This document shows, piece by piece, positions 45,707 to 53,338 of a DNA stretch of 53,350 nucleotides; positions within the stretch are counted from its first letter, which is position 1, and every line of letters starts with the position of its first letter. The notes beneath the pieces were generated by a model. That model worked only from the letters and a program-made list of their open reading frames with translations, searched no databases and was not told the origin of the DNA. Source of the stretch: a virus. The stretch covers positions 1-53,350 of IMG/VR virus record IMGVR_UViG_3300045049_000093, one strand, 5' to 3'. Position numbers and translations under genes: made by a program.

Positions 45707-46254
45707 GTGAAGCTCCGACCGAGAATCTGCACGGCCGCCATTGCTCGAAGTGTTTCTATGTCTGTCTGGACGATTGGAAGTTCTGTCCGATGTGCGGCAA
45801 CACGGATCGCTATGGCGATCGGTTTCGCTGTTACGCGCATCCGCAGCCCGGCGCACAGCCAGAAAGGTCCGAGAATCTGCACCGCTGTCCAGGCTGCAAG
45901 AATCAATTTGTCCAGCCATTCGTCTGCACGACCTGCGGTGCGCAGAAGCTGTACGACGAGACTGTGAGGCAACAGGCCCTAGAGATTGAGCGCTTGCGCA
46001 ATCACATCTTCAACGGCCAAGGGCTCATGCAGCACTACCTCGACCAGTTCGGCTCGGCGGATGGGCATCCGCCGAGCAGCGCTGTCGAGACGGCAGCGCT
46101 CCAGACGCCGGTCTTGCGGTTACGAGTTATTGAGGGTCGCGGCAGCATCGATGAGCCTGATAGTGTTCATGTCATGCGATGGTACGGACATCTCCCTTAC
46201 GGCGACCATGATCTGTACTGCATGCGACCTGTCGAAACGACTAACGCCACTTAA
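45703..46254 (+). CDS. multi-zinc-ribbon protein
   Basis: 183 residues, ATGA coupling to NADAR. Pairs CSKC (14-17) and CPMC (28-31), then CPGC and CTTC, make two zinc ribbons. A helical segment (QQALEIERLRNHIFNGQGLMQHYLDQF) and a beta-rich C-terminal domain follow. GC-rich like the two genes before it. Probably nucleic-acid or protein binding; role with NADAR is inference. Confidence 0.65.
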   Translation: MSEAPTENLHGRHCSKCFYVCLDDWKFCPMCGNTDRYGDRFRCYAHPQPGAQPERSENLHRCPGCKNQFVQPFVCTTCGAQKLYDETVRQQALEIERLRNHIFNGQGLMQHYLDQFGSADGHPPSSAVETAALQTPVLRLRVIEGRGSIDEPDSVHVMRWYGHLPYGDHDLYCMRPVETTNAT

Positions 46255-46279
46255 TTATAAATAAAATAGGATAATTATA

Positions 46280-46549
46280 ATGATTACACTCAGTGACCGT
46301 TACGGTGATATTAATCTGGAAGATATTGAGGAATTTGAAGGTCTTGAAGCGGACGACGAACGAGAAATCGATTTTGAAAAAACATTCCAAAGAGGCGAGG
46401 CACGTTCATTTGAAGAAGACTTTGGATACCAGCTTGACTCGACTTTGGCCAGTATGGAAGAACAAGAACCCGAATGGGACGAATTCAACGACGCAGCCCA
46501 AGAACAGGAAGACTACGAATCCTGGCAACGACAACGAACTGAAGAGTGA
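46280..46549 (+). CDS. strongly acidic protein, candidate DNA mimic
   Basis: 89 residues with 32 Asp/Glu and only about seven basic residues, spread evenly along the chain and interspersed with aromatic residues. It follows an ATAGGATAATTAT leader. Such charge density in a small early or replication-region phage protein is typical of DNA mimics that block restriction enzymes or nucleoid proteins, and also of simple scaffold-like peptides. No sequence family recognised. Confidence 0.65.
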   Translation: MITLSDRYGDINLEDIEEFEGLEADDEREIDFEKTFQRGEARSFEEDFGYQLDSTLASMEEQEPEWDEFNDAAQEQEDYESWQRQRTEE

Positions 46550-46552
46550 TAT

Positions 46553-46870
46553 ATGAGACTCCTAGCACGAGATCTGAAGAAAGCTCTTGATGTAGTAGCA
46601 GACGAGGCTGAAATCATCCTCATAGGAGATTCCGGAGAAGATTACGAAATTCTTTCTGTTCTTAGGATGGACAAACCGAGCCCACAGGTGTGGATTACTT
46701 TCGGCGATCCTTCTGTAGATTTTGGTCCGGACGATGGCGACGAGGATGAAGATTGGAAAGGAGATCCTACCGTAGGAGATATGTGTGCTCTTCCGGAAGT
46801 ATCTGGAGATTCTGTTCCTCTAGAAGACGTATGTGAGATTCATGGTCGTGGTAAAAGCAAGAGGGCCTAA
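46553..46870 (+). CDS. 105-residue protein of unknown function
   Basis: The N-terminus MRLLARDLKKALDVVADEAEIILIGDSGEDYEILSV is a small alpha/beta module; the centre is acidic (GPDDGDEDEDW). Overlaps the primase start by about 30-38 bases. No family recognised; position suggests a replication accessory. Confidence 0.55.
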   Translation: MRLLARDLKKALDVVADEAEIILIGDSGEDYEILSVLRMDKPSPQVWITFGDPSVDFGPDDGDEDEDWKGDPTVGDMCALPEVSGDSVPLEDVCEIHGRGKSKRA

Positions 46871-47708
46871 AGATGACTTCATCCAGCTCAGCCATATCGC
46901 TGCAGAATTACCGACAGGGACGACAGACAACAAAGCCGTATGTCCTTTTTGCAGAGGCGGTACAAATGGAGATAACGGGTTCTCCATTACCCGTATCTCA
47001 GAATCTGAAGCCGCATACTGTTGTCATAGAGCCTCTTGTGGTAGAGCTGGACGAATTACTGTGTGGGGTTTTAGGCTTGACAGCACCAAAAGCAATAATT
47101 CTACCGATATTCGGGCAAAAGAATTTACTCCAAGATTGTATACTGGTGCCACTGGACAACTGGATTCGGAGTGGAATTCCGAAATACTCGGCAGATACGG
47201 TCTCCAATCTGACGAATCGGATTGGGCGGGTTGGCGTATGGATCTTGAAACTAAGCGTCTTGTCTGTCCAATCTTCAGCCCCACTGGCATGGTACGAGGC
47301 TTCGAAACACGAATATCAAAATTACAGCGGTCCGTGGCCGGATTGGCAAAGAAATCACCAAAGACTTCTCGCTATCGCCAAGTTGAAGGAGTTTGGGTGG
47401 CGTGGTATCGCAGAATTAAAGCCGGCGCAGTGTTGGTCGTGGAAGACGTTATTTCAGCTCTTAAAGCATCACGTCATATACAGGCGTGCTCTCTCATGGG
47501 CTCGCACATGGATGAAGATAGTTTACTGGAAATTATTCAAGTAGCCGCTGAAGAGCCTATATTCTTGGCTCTTGATAAAGACGCTACTCATAAAGCCGAA
47601 AAGTTCATTCAAAAATATAGATTTGTTGCTCCGAACTTACGATTCTGTCCGTTGTCTAAGGATCTTAAGTATCTTTCTGATCAAGAAATAGAGAGTTTAA
47701 TATGCTAG
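46833..47708 (+). CDS. DNA primase, zinc-finger plus Toprim
   Basis: 291 residues from the GTG at 46833; the ATG at 46842 (GTGAG four bases upstream) would shorten it by three. Zinc-binding domain: CPFC at 37-40 and CCHRASC at 63-69. Toprim core: VLVVEDVISA at 200-209 with the catalytic Glu, and LALDKDAT at 246-252 with the Asp pair. T7-type primases look like this, here without a fused helicase; the helicase is encoded 1.3 kb downstream. It would make RNA primers for the phage polymerase. Confidence 0.88.
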   Translation: MRFMVVVKARGPKDDFIQLSHIAAELPTGTTDNKAVCPFCRGGTNGDNGFSITRISESEAAYCCHRASCGRAGRITVWGFRLDSTKSNNSTDIRAKEFTPRLYTGATGQLDSEWNSEILGRYGLQSDESDWAGWRMDLETKRLVCPIFSPTGMVRGFETRISKLQRSVAGLAKKSPKTSRYRQVEGVWVAWYRRIKAGAVLVVEDVISALKASRHIQACSLMGSHMDEDSLLEIIQVAAEEPIFLALDKDATHKAEKFIQKYRFVAPNLRFCPLSKDLKYLSDQEIESLIC

Positions 47709-48139
47709 TACCATTCATTTCATGTTTAGAAGGGACTTCCTGCTGCGGTATGGGAGAACTGCATGGATTTTACGAAGACGAGCGCAGCGAAGAATGGGTA
47801 GAAAAACAGCATATTAAAGATGAGCATTTATGGATGTATGGATTGAAATATGCTGTGAAACGGGCATATCTGGATGCGGTACTTGTCTTTTCTGGGGCAA
47901 CGTTCCAGAAACGAGAACATCCGACCTATAATCCATTTACATTTGCTGAATGGTTGGAAAAAGAAGGAGAAATAATTGTAAAGACAAAATCAGTTAGAAA
48001 TAATAATAGCGGTCACAACATTACTTGTTTTATGTGGACGCCTTCGAAGAAATTTCGTCCTCGCTATAGAAAATATTATAATAAGGCGCGAGAACTTGAG
48101 CTTAGATTCAACGCACAGGACCTTTTCTCTTTCTACTAA
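47702..48139 (+). CDS. 145-residue protein of unknown function
   Basis: ATG inside the last codons of the primase with GAGAG upstream. Starts with a Cys-rich SCLEGTSCCGMGELHGFYE segment; middle is aromatic and charged; C-terminus is strongly basic (KKFRPRYRKYYNKARELE). Probable nucleic-acid interaction from charge. No family recognised. Confidence 0.55.
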   Translation: MLVPFISCLEGTSCCGMGELHGFYEDERSEEWVEKQHIKDEHLWMYGLKYAVKRAYLDAVLVFSGATFQKREHPTYNPFTFAEWLEKEGEIIVKTKSVRNNNSGHNITCFMWTPSKKFRPRYRKYYNKARELELRFNAQDLFSFY

Positions 48140-48368
48140 AGATTATTCGGAATATTGGGGAGTCCAGGTTTTACTCGTACGTATTTTAAAGACCTTGGGA
48201 ATCAAGGTCGATATACGAGATCGACTCCCCTTATTTCGTTTGTGGAATATAGTCAATTCTAGAATGACAGGGGCTAAGAAGCATAATATTCTTCAACTCA
48301 TACAAAGTTTGGTGCATATGAGACAGAAAAATATGGAGCCTCCTAATGATGGTAAGAGATACGTATAA
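48096..48368 (+). CDS. 90-residue protein of unknown function
   Basis: TTG start at 48096, the only available start near the coding-like region, overlapping the previous gene by 44 bases. The segment GVQVLLVRILKTLGIKVDIRDRLPLFRLWNIVNSRMTGAKKHNILQLIQSLVHMRQ resembles the small helical phage proteins that follow replication genes. Ends with TAATG coupling to the next gene. Confidence 0.5.
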   Translation: MSLDSTHRTFSLSTKDYSEYWGVQVLLVRILKTLGIKVDIRDRLPLFRLWNIVNSRMTGAKKHNILQLIQSLVHMRQKNMEPPNDGKRYV

Positions 48369-48685
48369 TGATTACAAGAACTAATGAAGAAATAGAGCAG
48401 AAAGTACGTGAAATTTGGCAGACTGGGGGAAACTCTTGGGATAAATTGAATATAAATATTAATCAAGGAAGGGATTGTTATTTTATTCAAATTTCAAAAA
48501 TGTACGAATCGCCTGGAGTAACATTTAAACAGCTAAATGAACTAGCTAAATTTTTTGATACTTTGAACGTAGAGACAGAATCAGAGTTCTCTCATGGAGG
48601 ATGCGAGACTTGCGATTACGGATCTCAGTACGGTTTCATATTGAAAATATCTGAAGGCGATAAATTTAAGGAATTAACAGAATGA
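48368..48685 (+). CDS. 105-residue protein with CETC motif
   Basis: ATG shares one base with the upstream stop. FKQLNELAKFFDTLNVETESEF precedes HGGCETCDYGSQYGFIL, a small cysteine pair before a beta strand, a pattern found in phage anti-restriction and immunity-type proteins but not diagnostic. ATGA coupling to the next gene. Confidence 0.55.
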   Translation: MITRTNEEIEQKVREIWQTGGNSWDKLNININQGRDCYFIQISKMYESPGVTFKQLNELAKFFDTLNVETESEFSHGGCETCDYGSQYGFILKISEGDKFKELTE

Positions 48686-49059
48686 AATACACACCGGATT
48701 CTTGGGTTATCGTTAAAATTATCACTCCTGATGAAATTCTTTATAAAGTTTTGGGGGGATGGAGAGGCGGATATTTGGACGGAGATTATTGGAGACTTAA
48801 CTCTGGCATAACAGAAGCTGAACGTACTAGACACAATTCTATTTATTTTTCTGGATATAGTGGAAGTCTTTATGACTGCTATATAAATCGATACGGATTT
48901 ATTCTTCTGACTCATGATGTATATTCTAGACTGGAATTGCAAATTAAAGAGAAAGGACTAAAAATAGAACTTCTAGATAAAGCTGAAGCAGTTTCTCTAA
49001 ACTGGATTAAGAATAATAATGAACGAACGGAAGATTCTGAGCGCATTCGTAAAGAATAA
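48682..49059 (+). CDS. 125-residue protein of unknown function
   Basis: WVIVKIITPDEILYKVLGGWRGGYLDGDYWRLNSGI opens a beta-rich domain common in small phage proteins; then YGFILLTHDVYSRLELQI and a polar tail. It overlaps the helicase gene by 41 bases. No family recognised. Confidence 0.55.
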   Translation: MKYTPDSWVIVKIITPDEILYKVLGGWRGGYLDGDYWRLNSGITEAERTRHNSIYFSGYSGSLYDCYINRYGFILLTHDVYSRLELQIKEKGLKIELLDKAEAVSLNWIKNNNERTEDSERIRKE

Positions 49060-50266
49060 AGAGAGCTATCTAGAAGGAAAAGAACTTCTAGATCGTTCTC
49101 AATTTGATTCTATTACTCTTCATTTGATTGATTTAGTAGGAGAGTACTATGCCGCCGACCCGCAAGCTACTTATGCAGATGTGGAAATCATTGCCGATCG
49201 ATTCGCAAGACAGCAACCATCTGAGAAACTTGCGAATACTGTTAAGTCAATCCTCACCCAACTTCCTGAAGTATCTGGAAACAATATACGGAAAGAACTC
49301 CGAGAGATCAAAGCTTACAATCTCGGTCTTAAACTCTCGACAGCTTTTGCTAAAGGTCAGTCCGGACCCGAAACAAGCGCACTCATTCGGGATTATCTCA
49401 ACCTTACCGAAGGTGTTCAGGAAGATGGATCGAGTGACGAAGAGCCAGTCGAGTTTACCGTGGAGTCGTTGGTTAGGAAGTCGTTTCAAAAAGACGGCCT
49501 CATCAAACTTCTTCCCAAATCTTTAACGGAGCACTTAGATGGCGGATGTAGGCCAGGTCACCACATCTTGGTCTTTGCCCCTACCGAAATGGGCAAAACC
49601 TTGGTTGTCATTAACATGGTCGCGGGTTTTACCTTACAGGGTCTTAGGACTCTGTACGTTGGAAATGAAGATCCTGTGGCTGACCTTCAGATGCGGTATG
49701 TTACGCGACTTGTCGGCCGTCCCAAGGGAGATATTCTTCAATATCCGGATAAAGCTCAGGCTCTCCTAGTAAAGAGGAACTATAAGAATGTCATATTTGC
49801 TCCGTTGGCTCCTGGGAATTTCGCTAAAATCAGAAGCTTATGCGAGAAATTCAAGCCACATGTCGTTGTCTTGGATCAGCTTAGGAATATCGATGTTCAG
49901 TCTGAAAATCGCACACAAGCTTTGGAGAAAGCTGCTACGGAGGCGCGCAATCTCGCGAAGTCTTTGGACGTACTCGTTATCAGCGTTTCGCAGGCTGCAG
50001 ATTCTGCGTCAGGCAAGAGAATACTTTCTCGTGGAGACGTGGATTCGTCCAACATCGGTATTCCGGGTCAGATGGATGTAATGATTGGACTTGGAGCTGA
50101 TGAGGATGATGAGAAGCAAGGAAGAAGGTGGTTTTCGTTTCCGAAAAACAAGATATCTGGTAATCATGATCCTATTATGATTCAGATTAATCCCTTAATT
50201 AGTGCCGTAGTGGAAGCAGCTAATGACGAAACCTTTAGTGGAACTCAGCGATCAAGAGCTGCGTAA
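49019..50266 (+). CDS. replicative DNA helicase (DnaB/RecA-fold)
   Basis: 415 residues. An N-terminal helical domain (1-130) precedes the RecA-like core: Walker A APTEMGKT at 187-194 (Ala at the first, usually Gly, position), GNEDPV at 215-220, Walker B HVVVLDQ at 281-287 and ISVSQAADSASG near 325. This is the pattern of DnaB-type phage helicases. It unwinds DNA ahead of the polymerase and would work with the separately encoded primase. Its 3' end overlaps a coiled-coil gene by 44 bases. Confidence 0.85.
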   Translation: MNERKILSAFVKNKESYLEGKELLDRSQFDSITLHLIDLVGEYYAADPQATYADVEIIADRFARQQPSEKLANTVKSILTQLPEVSGNNIRKELREIKAYNLGLKLSTAFAKGQSGPETSALIRDYLNLTEGVQEDGSSDEEPVEFTVESLVRKSFQKDGLIKLLPKSLTEHLDGGCRPGHHILVFAPTEMGKTLVVINMVAGFTLQGLRTLYVGNEDPVADLQMRYVTRLVGRPKGDILQYPDKAQALLVKRNYKNVIFAPLAPGNFAKIRSLCEKFKPHVVVLDQLRNIDVQSENRTQALEKAATEARNLAKSLDVLVISVSQAADSASGKRILSRGDVDSSNIGIPGQMDVMIGLGADEDDEKQGRRWFSFPKNKISGNHDPIMIQINPLISAVVEAANDETFSGTQRSRAA

Positions 50267-50492
50267 GAAGACTCACGCAGGTTATGGGGACGGTTATTCT
50301 GATGTAAAGCCAGCTATAGAAGAACTCTGGCGACGATACAATAATAAGAAGGCCGCCTTCAATGAAATTGGAGAGCGGCTCGCGGATGCAAGAAAAGAAT
50401 GCGAGAATCTTCAAAAGAGGTTGGATATTGTAGAAAGTCTATCGGACCATTACTACTCCGAGATTACGAGACTACGTTACCGAAGTTCTTAA
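50223..50492 (+). CDS. 89-residue coiled-coil protein
   Basis: ATG at 50223 inside the end of the helicase gene. VELSDQELRKKTHAGYGDGYSDVKPAIEELWRRYNN then a heptad-rich helix (AFNEIGERLADARKECENLQKRLDIVESL). Its end overlaps the polymerase gene by up to 94 bases. Possibly a helicase-polymerase coupling factor, from position only. Confidence 0.6.
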   Translation: MTKPLVELSDQELRKKTHAGYGDGYSDVKPAIEELWRRYNNKKAAFNEIGERLADARKECENLQKRLDIVESLSDHYYSEITRLRYRSS

Positions 50493-52384
50493 CTAATTTA
50501 GATCCGAGGATTTATGAGTCAGAAAACTACGTCGTCCTTGACTTTGAGACTACGAATCTGGACAAAGGGTTCGCAGGTAACCCAGGCAATAGAATCGTTC
50601 TTGCAACTTGGATTTACGGCCAAGGTCACCGTGGATACAACGATAGCGAGGCTGGAACCAGAAAGGGATGCAGTATACACAGTGGTATTAACTACAAATT
50701 CGGAAACGAGTTTGAACAGGGAGAGCTGGTCGAGGCTGTTCAGTCTGCTGACTTCATTGTCGCCCATTTCGCTAAGTTTGAGCTTCAGTGGCTTGTCCGA
50801 GCAGGAGTGGACATCTCCCGTGTCCTCCCTTGGGACACTGTTCTTGGCGAATACGTACTTGCAGGAAATAGAAGAAGGGCTTTCGATCTCGATTCCGTCG
50901 CATCCCGACGAGGTATCGGAAATGGAAAAGAAAGCCTTGTCTCGGCTCTCATATCTGGCGGGATATGCACGTCAGAGATCCCAGAATCATGGCTCGTAGA
51001 ATACGGATGTCAAGATACTTGGCTATGTTCGGAGATTTTTCTACAACAGCGTTCGGAGCTTCACAGCCAAGGATTGTTGCCAGTGATGTACACAAGGTGC
51101 ATCACTACCCCCGTCCTTGCGGATATCGAACTAAACGGTCTCCAACTAGACGAACAGAGAGTAAAGGAAGAGTATGAAGCAACGCAAACCTTATATGATG
51201 GAGCAAGCAGAGAGTTATCTAGGAGAACTGGAGGGATTAACCTTAACTCTTCTAAACAGGTTGCAGTGTACCTCTACGATACTCTCGGCTTTGAAGAGTT
51301 GTCCCGAAATGGCAAACCAGACCGAAATCCGGGTGGCGGGCGTCGTACGGACGGTGAGACAATTGCAAGACTCCGTGCTAAGACTCCAGAGCAGAGTGCA
51401 TTTGCTGAAATATTCGGAAAATATACCAAAGTCCAGTATCGATACGAACTCCTAGGAAAGCTTCTAGCCTGCTGTAAAGAGAAGGGAGGAGTTCTATATG
51501 CCTCCATCAACCAAGCTGTCACCCAGACACATAGACTTGCTAGTAGTGGTAAAGAATATAAAGTACAGATCCAGAACATCGCTAGGGAGCTTAAGAAACT
51601 ATTTAAGGCGAGAAATTCTGGCTGGCTGGTCGGAGAGGCTGACGGGGCTCAATTGGAATTCCGGGTGGCTGCGCATCTTGGCCGCGACCCTGTTGCATTG
51701 GCCGATATTCGTAATCCTGAGTTCGATGCTCACTACCAGACTGCGGAGATTATTTATAAGACGGTAAAAGCCCTTATATCGAAGGCTCAAAGGTCTGCTG
51801 TAAAGCCTCATACCTTTAAGCCTTTGTACGGAGGAATGAGCGGTACTCCAGAAGAAAGGGCATATTATAAATTCTTTCAGGAGAAATATAATGGCATTTA
51901 TCAAGTGCAAGAAGGCTGGTCGTACGATGTACTTAGAGACAAGAAACTTAAAACCGAATGGGGTCTTGTCTTCTATTGGCCGGATACGAAACTTGAGGTC
52001 AGTGCGAAGGGGGGCAAAGGTTATATTAAAAATCGTACATCCATCTTTAACTATCCGGTGCAATCGCTCGCAACTGCTGAAATCATCCCCATCGCCCTGG
52101 TCTACACTTGGCACTACTTTAAGGCTTTGGGACTCAGAGGCTTCTTGGTCAATACAGTGCATGATTCAGTCATAGCAGAACTTCCGCCCGAGGAAGAGGA
52201 GATATTCCGTGACATATGCGAATACACGTTTACTGATCGAGTGTATCGGTATCTTTATCGAGTTTATGGTATTCGTTTTACTGTGCCTTTGGGTACTGAA
52301 ACCAAAGTGGGGTCGCACTGGTCAGAAGGTGCGGAGCGCAAATACGACCTCGATCCCGACGAGTACTTCCGAGCAGCAGCTTAA
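50399..52384 (+). CDS. family A DNA polymerase with 3'-5' exonuclease
   Basis: 661 residues with the ATG at 50399, the only ATG before the exonuclease; the first ~35 residues overlap the previous gene, so a non-ATG start nearer 50490 is possible. Exonuclease motif I is LDFETT at 47-52, motif II near HFAKFE (123-128). Polymerase motif A is EADGAQLEFRVA at 413-424, motif B lies at 465-478 (R465, K469, F473, YG), and motif C is VHDSV at 587-591. It replicates the genome with the primase and helicase encoded just upstream. Confidence 0.92.
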   Translation: MRESSKEVGYCRKSIGPLLLRDYETTLPKFLTNLDPRIYESENYVVLDFETTNLDKGFAGNPGNRIVLATWIYGQGHRGYNDSEAGTRKGCSIHSGINYKFGNEFEQGELVEAVQSADFIVAHFAKFELQWLVRAGVDISRVLPWDTVLGEYVLAGNRRRAFDLDSVASRRGIGNGKESLVSALISGGICTSEIPESWLVEYGCQDTWLCSEIFLQQRSELHSQGLLPVMYTRCITTPVLADIELNGLQLDEQRVKEEYEATQTLYDGASRELSRRTGGINLNSSKQVAVYLYDTLGFEELSRNGKPDRNPGGGRRTDGETIARLRAKTPEQSAFAEIFGKYTKVQYRYELLGKLLACCKEKGGVLYASINQAVTQTHRLASSGKEYKVQIQNIARELKKLFKARNSGWLVGEADGAQLEFRVAAHLGRDPVALADIRNPEFDAHYQTAEIIYKTVKALISKAQRSAVKPHTFKPLYGGMSGTPEERAYYKFFQEKYNGIYQVQEGWSYDVLRDKKLKTEWGLVFYWPDTKLEVSAKGGKGYIKNRTSIFNYPVQSLATAEIIPIALVYTWHYFKALGLRGFLVNTVHDSVIAELPPEEEEIFRDICEYTFTDRVYRYLYRVYGIRFTVPLGTETKVGSHWSEGAERKYDLDPDEYFRAAA

Positions 52385-52562
52385 GACTGCTCAAAGTATT
52401 ATAGACAGAAATGCTAGTCTTATTCTTATGTATAGAGAAAGGAATCAAAATCTTCATGATGAGATTAAGAAACTGAATAAAGCTCTAATTAGGAGAAATA
52501 AAACTATAAACGGTCTTAGGAAGTACAGGAGAGAACATCCGGATACAGCAAATCATGAGTGA
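52209..52562 (+). CDS. membrane-anchored coiled-coil protein overlapping the polymerase
   Basis: 117 residues, GTG at 52209 with AGAGGAG 8 bases upstream, in another frame than the last 176 bases of the polymerase. One membrane helix (LLIECIGIFIEFMVFVLLCLWVL) is followed by a long charged helix (LILMYRERNQNLHDEIKKLNKALIRRNKTINGLR). This is the topology of an inner-membrane spanin (Rz) although no partner is seen. A shorter form from the ATG at 52428 would keep only the helix. Confidence 0.5.
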   Translation: MTYANTRLLIECIGIFIEFMVFVLLCLWVLKPKWGRTGQKVRSANTTSIPTSTSEQQLKTAQSIIDRNASLILMYRERNQNLHDEIKKLNKALIRRNKTINGLRKYRREHPDTANHE

Positions 52563-52845
52563 TCAAGAGACAATCCTGTTGATTAATGGAAAGCATTATA
52601 AACTGGAAGAGCCTACTCCGTGGGGAGATGTAGTAGACGGCCCATCGTTGCATGAAGTAGAATTTCATCGCCATTCATTTGTCAGTGGAGACGGGGGATG
52701 GGATGCTTGGGACCCAGTGGATGATGCTGTAGTTCTCTGTGGAAAGTGCAATGGAGACACTTTTAAGGTTTCTTCCTGTAATTCTAATTATGAGACATGG
52801 GCGTATTGTTCATGTGGTAACAAATTTACTCTTCACACTGGTTGA
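52555..52845 (+). CDS. 96-residue protein with C-terminal zinc ribbon
   Basis: ATG overlaps the upstream stop. ILLINGKHYKLEEP opens the chain; VLCGKCNGDTFKVSSCNSNYETWAYCSCGNKF provides C-x2-C and C-x-C pairs for one zinc. No known family. Confidence 0.65.
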   Translation: MSDQETILLINGKHYKLEEPTPWGDVVDGPSLHEVEFHRHSFVSGDGGWDAWDPVDDAVVLCGKCNGDTFKVSSCNSNYETWAYCSCGNKFTLHTG

Positions 52846-52881
52846 ACTTTTCTGAATCCTAGTTGTCTAAGGATATTGAAT

Positions 52882-53085
52882 ATGGCTAAAACTAAATCGA
52901 GTGTTTCTACTAAAGATATTCTGAAAGCGTTACGAACCGAATTGGCTGCTAAAAGGAAGGCTTTGGCTCTTCTAGAAAAAGATGCCAATAAGGCACAAGA
53001 GCAGGTTAATAAAAGAATTAATGAAGTATATAAGTTGCGAGATAAAGTAGAAAAGTTAGAGGATGTTATTGACTCTCTAAAATAA
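52882..53085 (+). CDS. 67-residue coiled-coil protein
   Basis: ATG at 52882 with AAGGA nine bases upstream, inside the recurring element AGTTGTCTAAGGATATT. Basic start (AKTKSSVSTKD) then an uninterrupted amphipathic helix (LRTELAAKRKALALLEKDANKAQEQV..). Function unknown. Confidence 0.65.
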   Translation: MAKTKSSVSTKDILKALRTELAAKRKALALLEKDANKAQEQVNKRINEVYKLRDKVEKLEDVIDSLK

Positions 53086-53086
53086 T

Positions 53087-53332
53087 GTGAAAAATAAAAA
53101 ACCTAGTATAGTAGAGATAGAATGGGGAGATGCTTGGGGACTTAATGGATGGCAATCTCTTCAAAGGCTAGACGAAGAACATAAACCGTTACCAGTAGTT
53201 TCTGTGGGATTTCTATTTAAGAAGAATAGGCAAGGAGTAACACTAGTAGCAGGTATAGCAGAAGACGGGACTCCTCTAGCGGCACAATTCATCCCGAATG
53301 GGATGATTAAGAAAATAAAAAAGGTGAAGTAA
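53087..53332 (+). CDS. 81-residue protein of unknown function
   Basis: GTG one base after the previous stop, without a clear ribosome site, so probably coupled. SIVEIEWGDAWGLNGWQSLQRLDEEHKPLPVVSVGFLF and VTLVAGIAEDGTPLAAQFIPNGMI give a small beta-barrel-like pattern. The phrase VEIEW also occurs in the gene across the junction. Confidence 0.6.
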   Translation: MKNKKPSIVEIEWGDAWGLNGWQSLQRLDEEHKPLPVVSVGFLFKKNRQGVTLVAGIAEDGTPLAAQFIPNGMIKKIKKVK

Positions 53333-53338
53333 TTATAT

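Noticed and set aside
46873-47544. 223-codon plus frame overlapping the primase.
   Set aside because: The primase frame contains intact zinc-finger and Toprim motifs; the alternative frame has no domain pattern.
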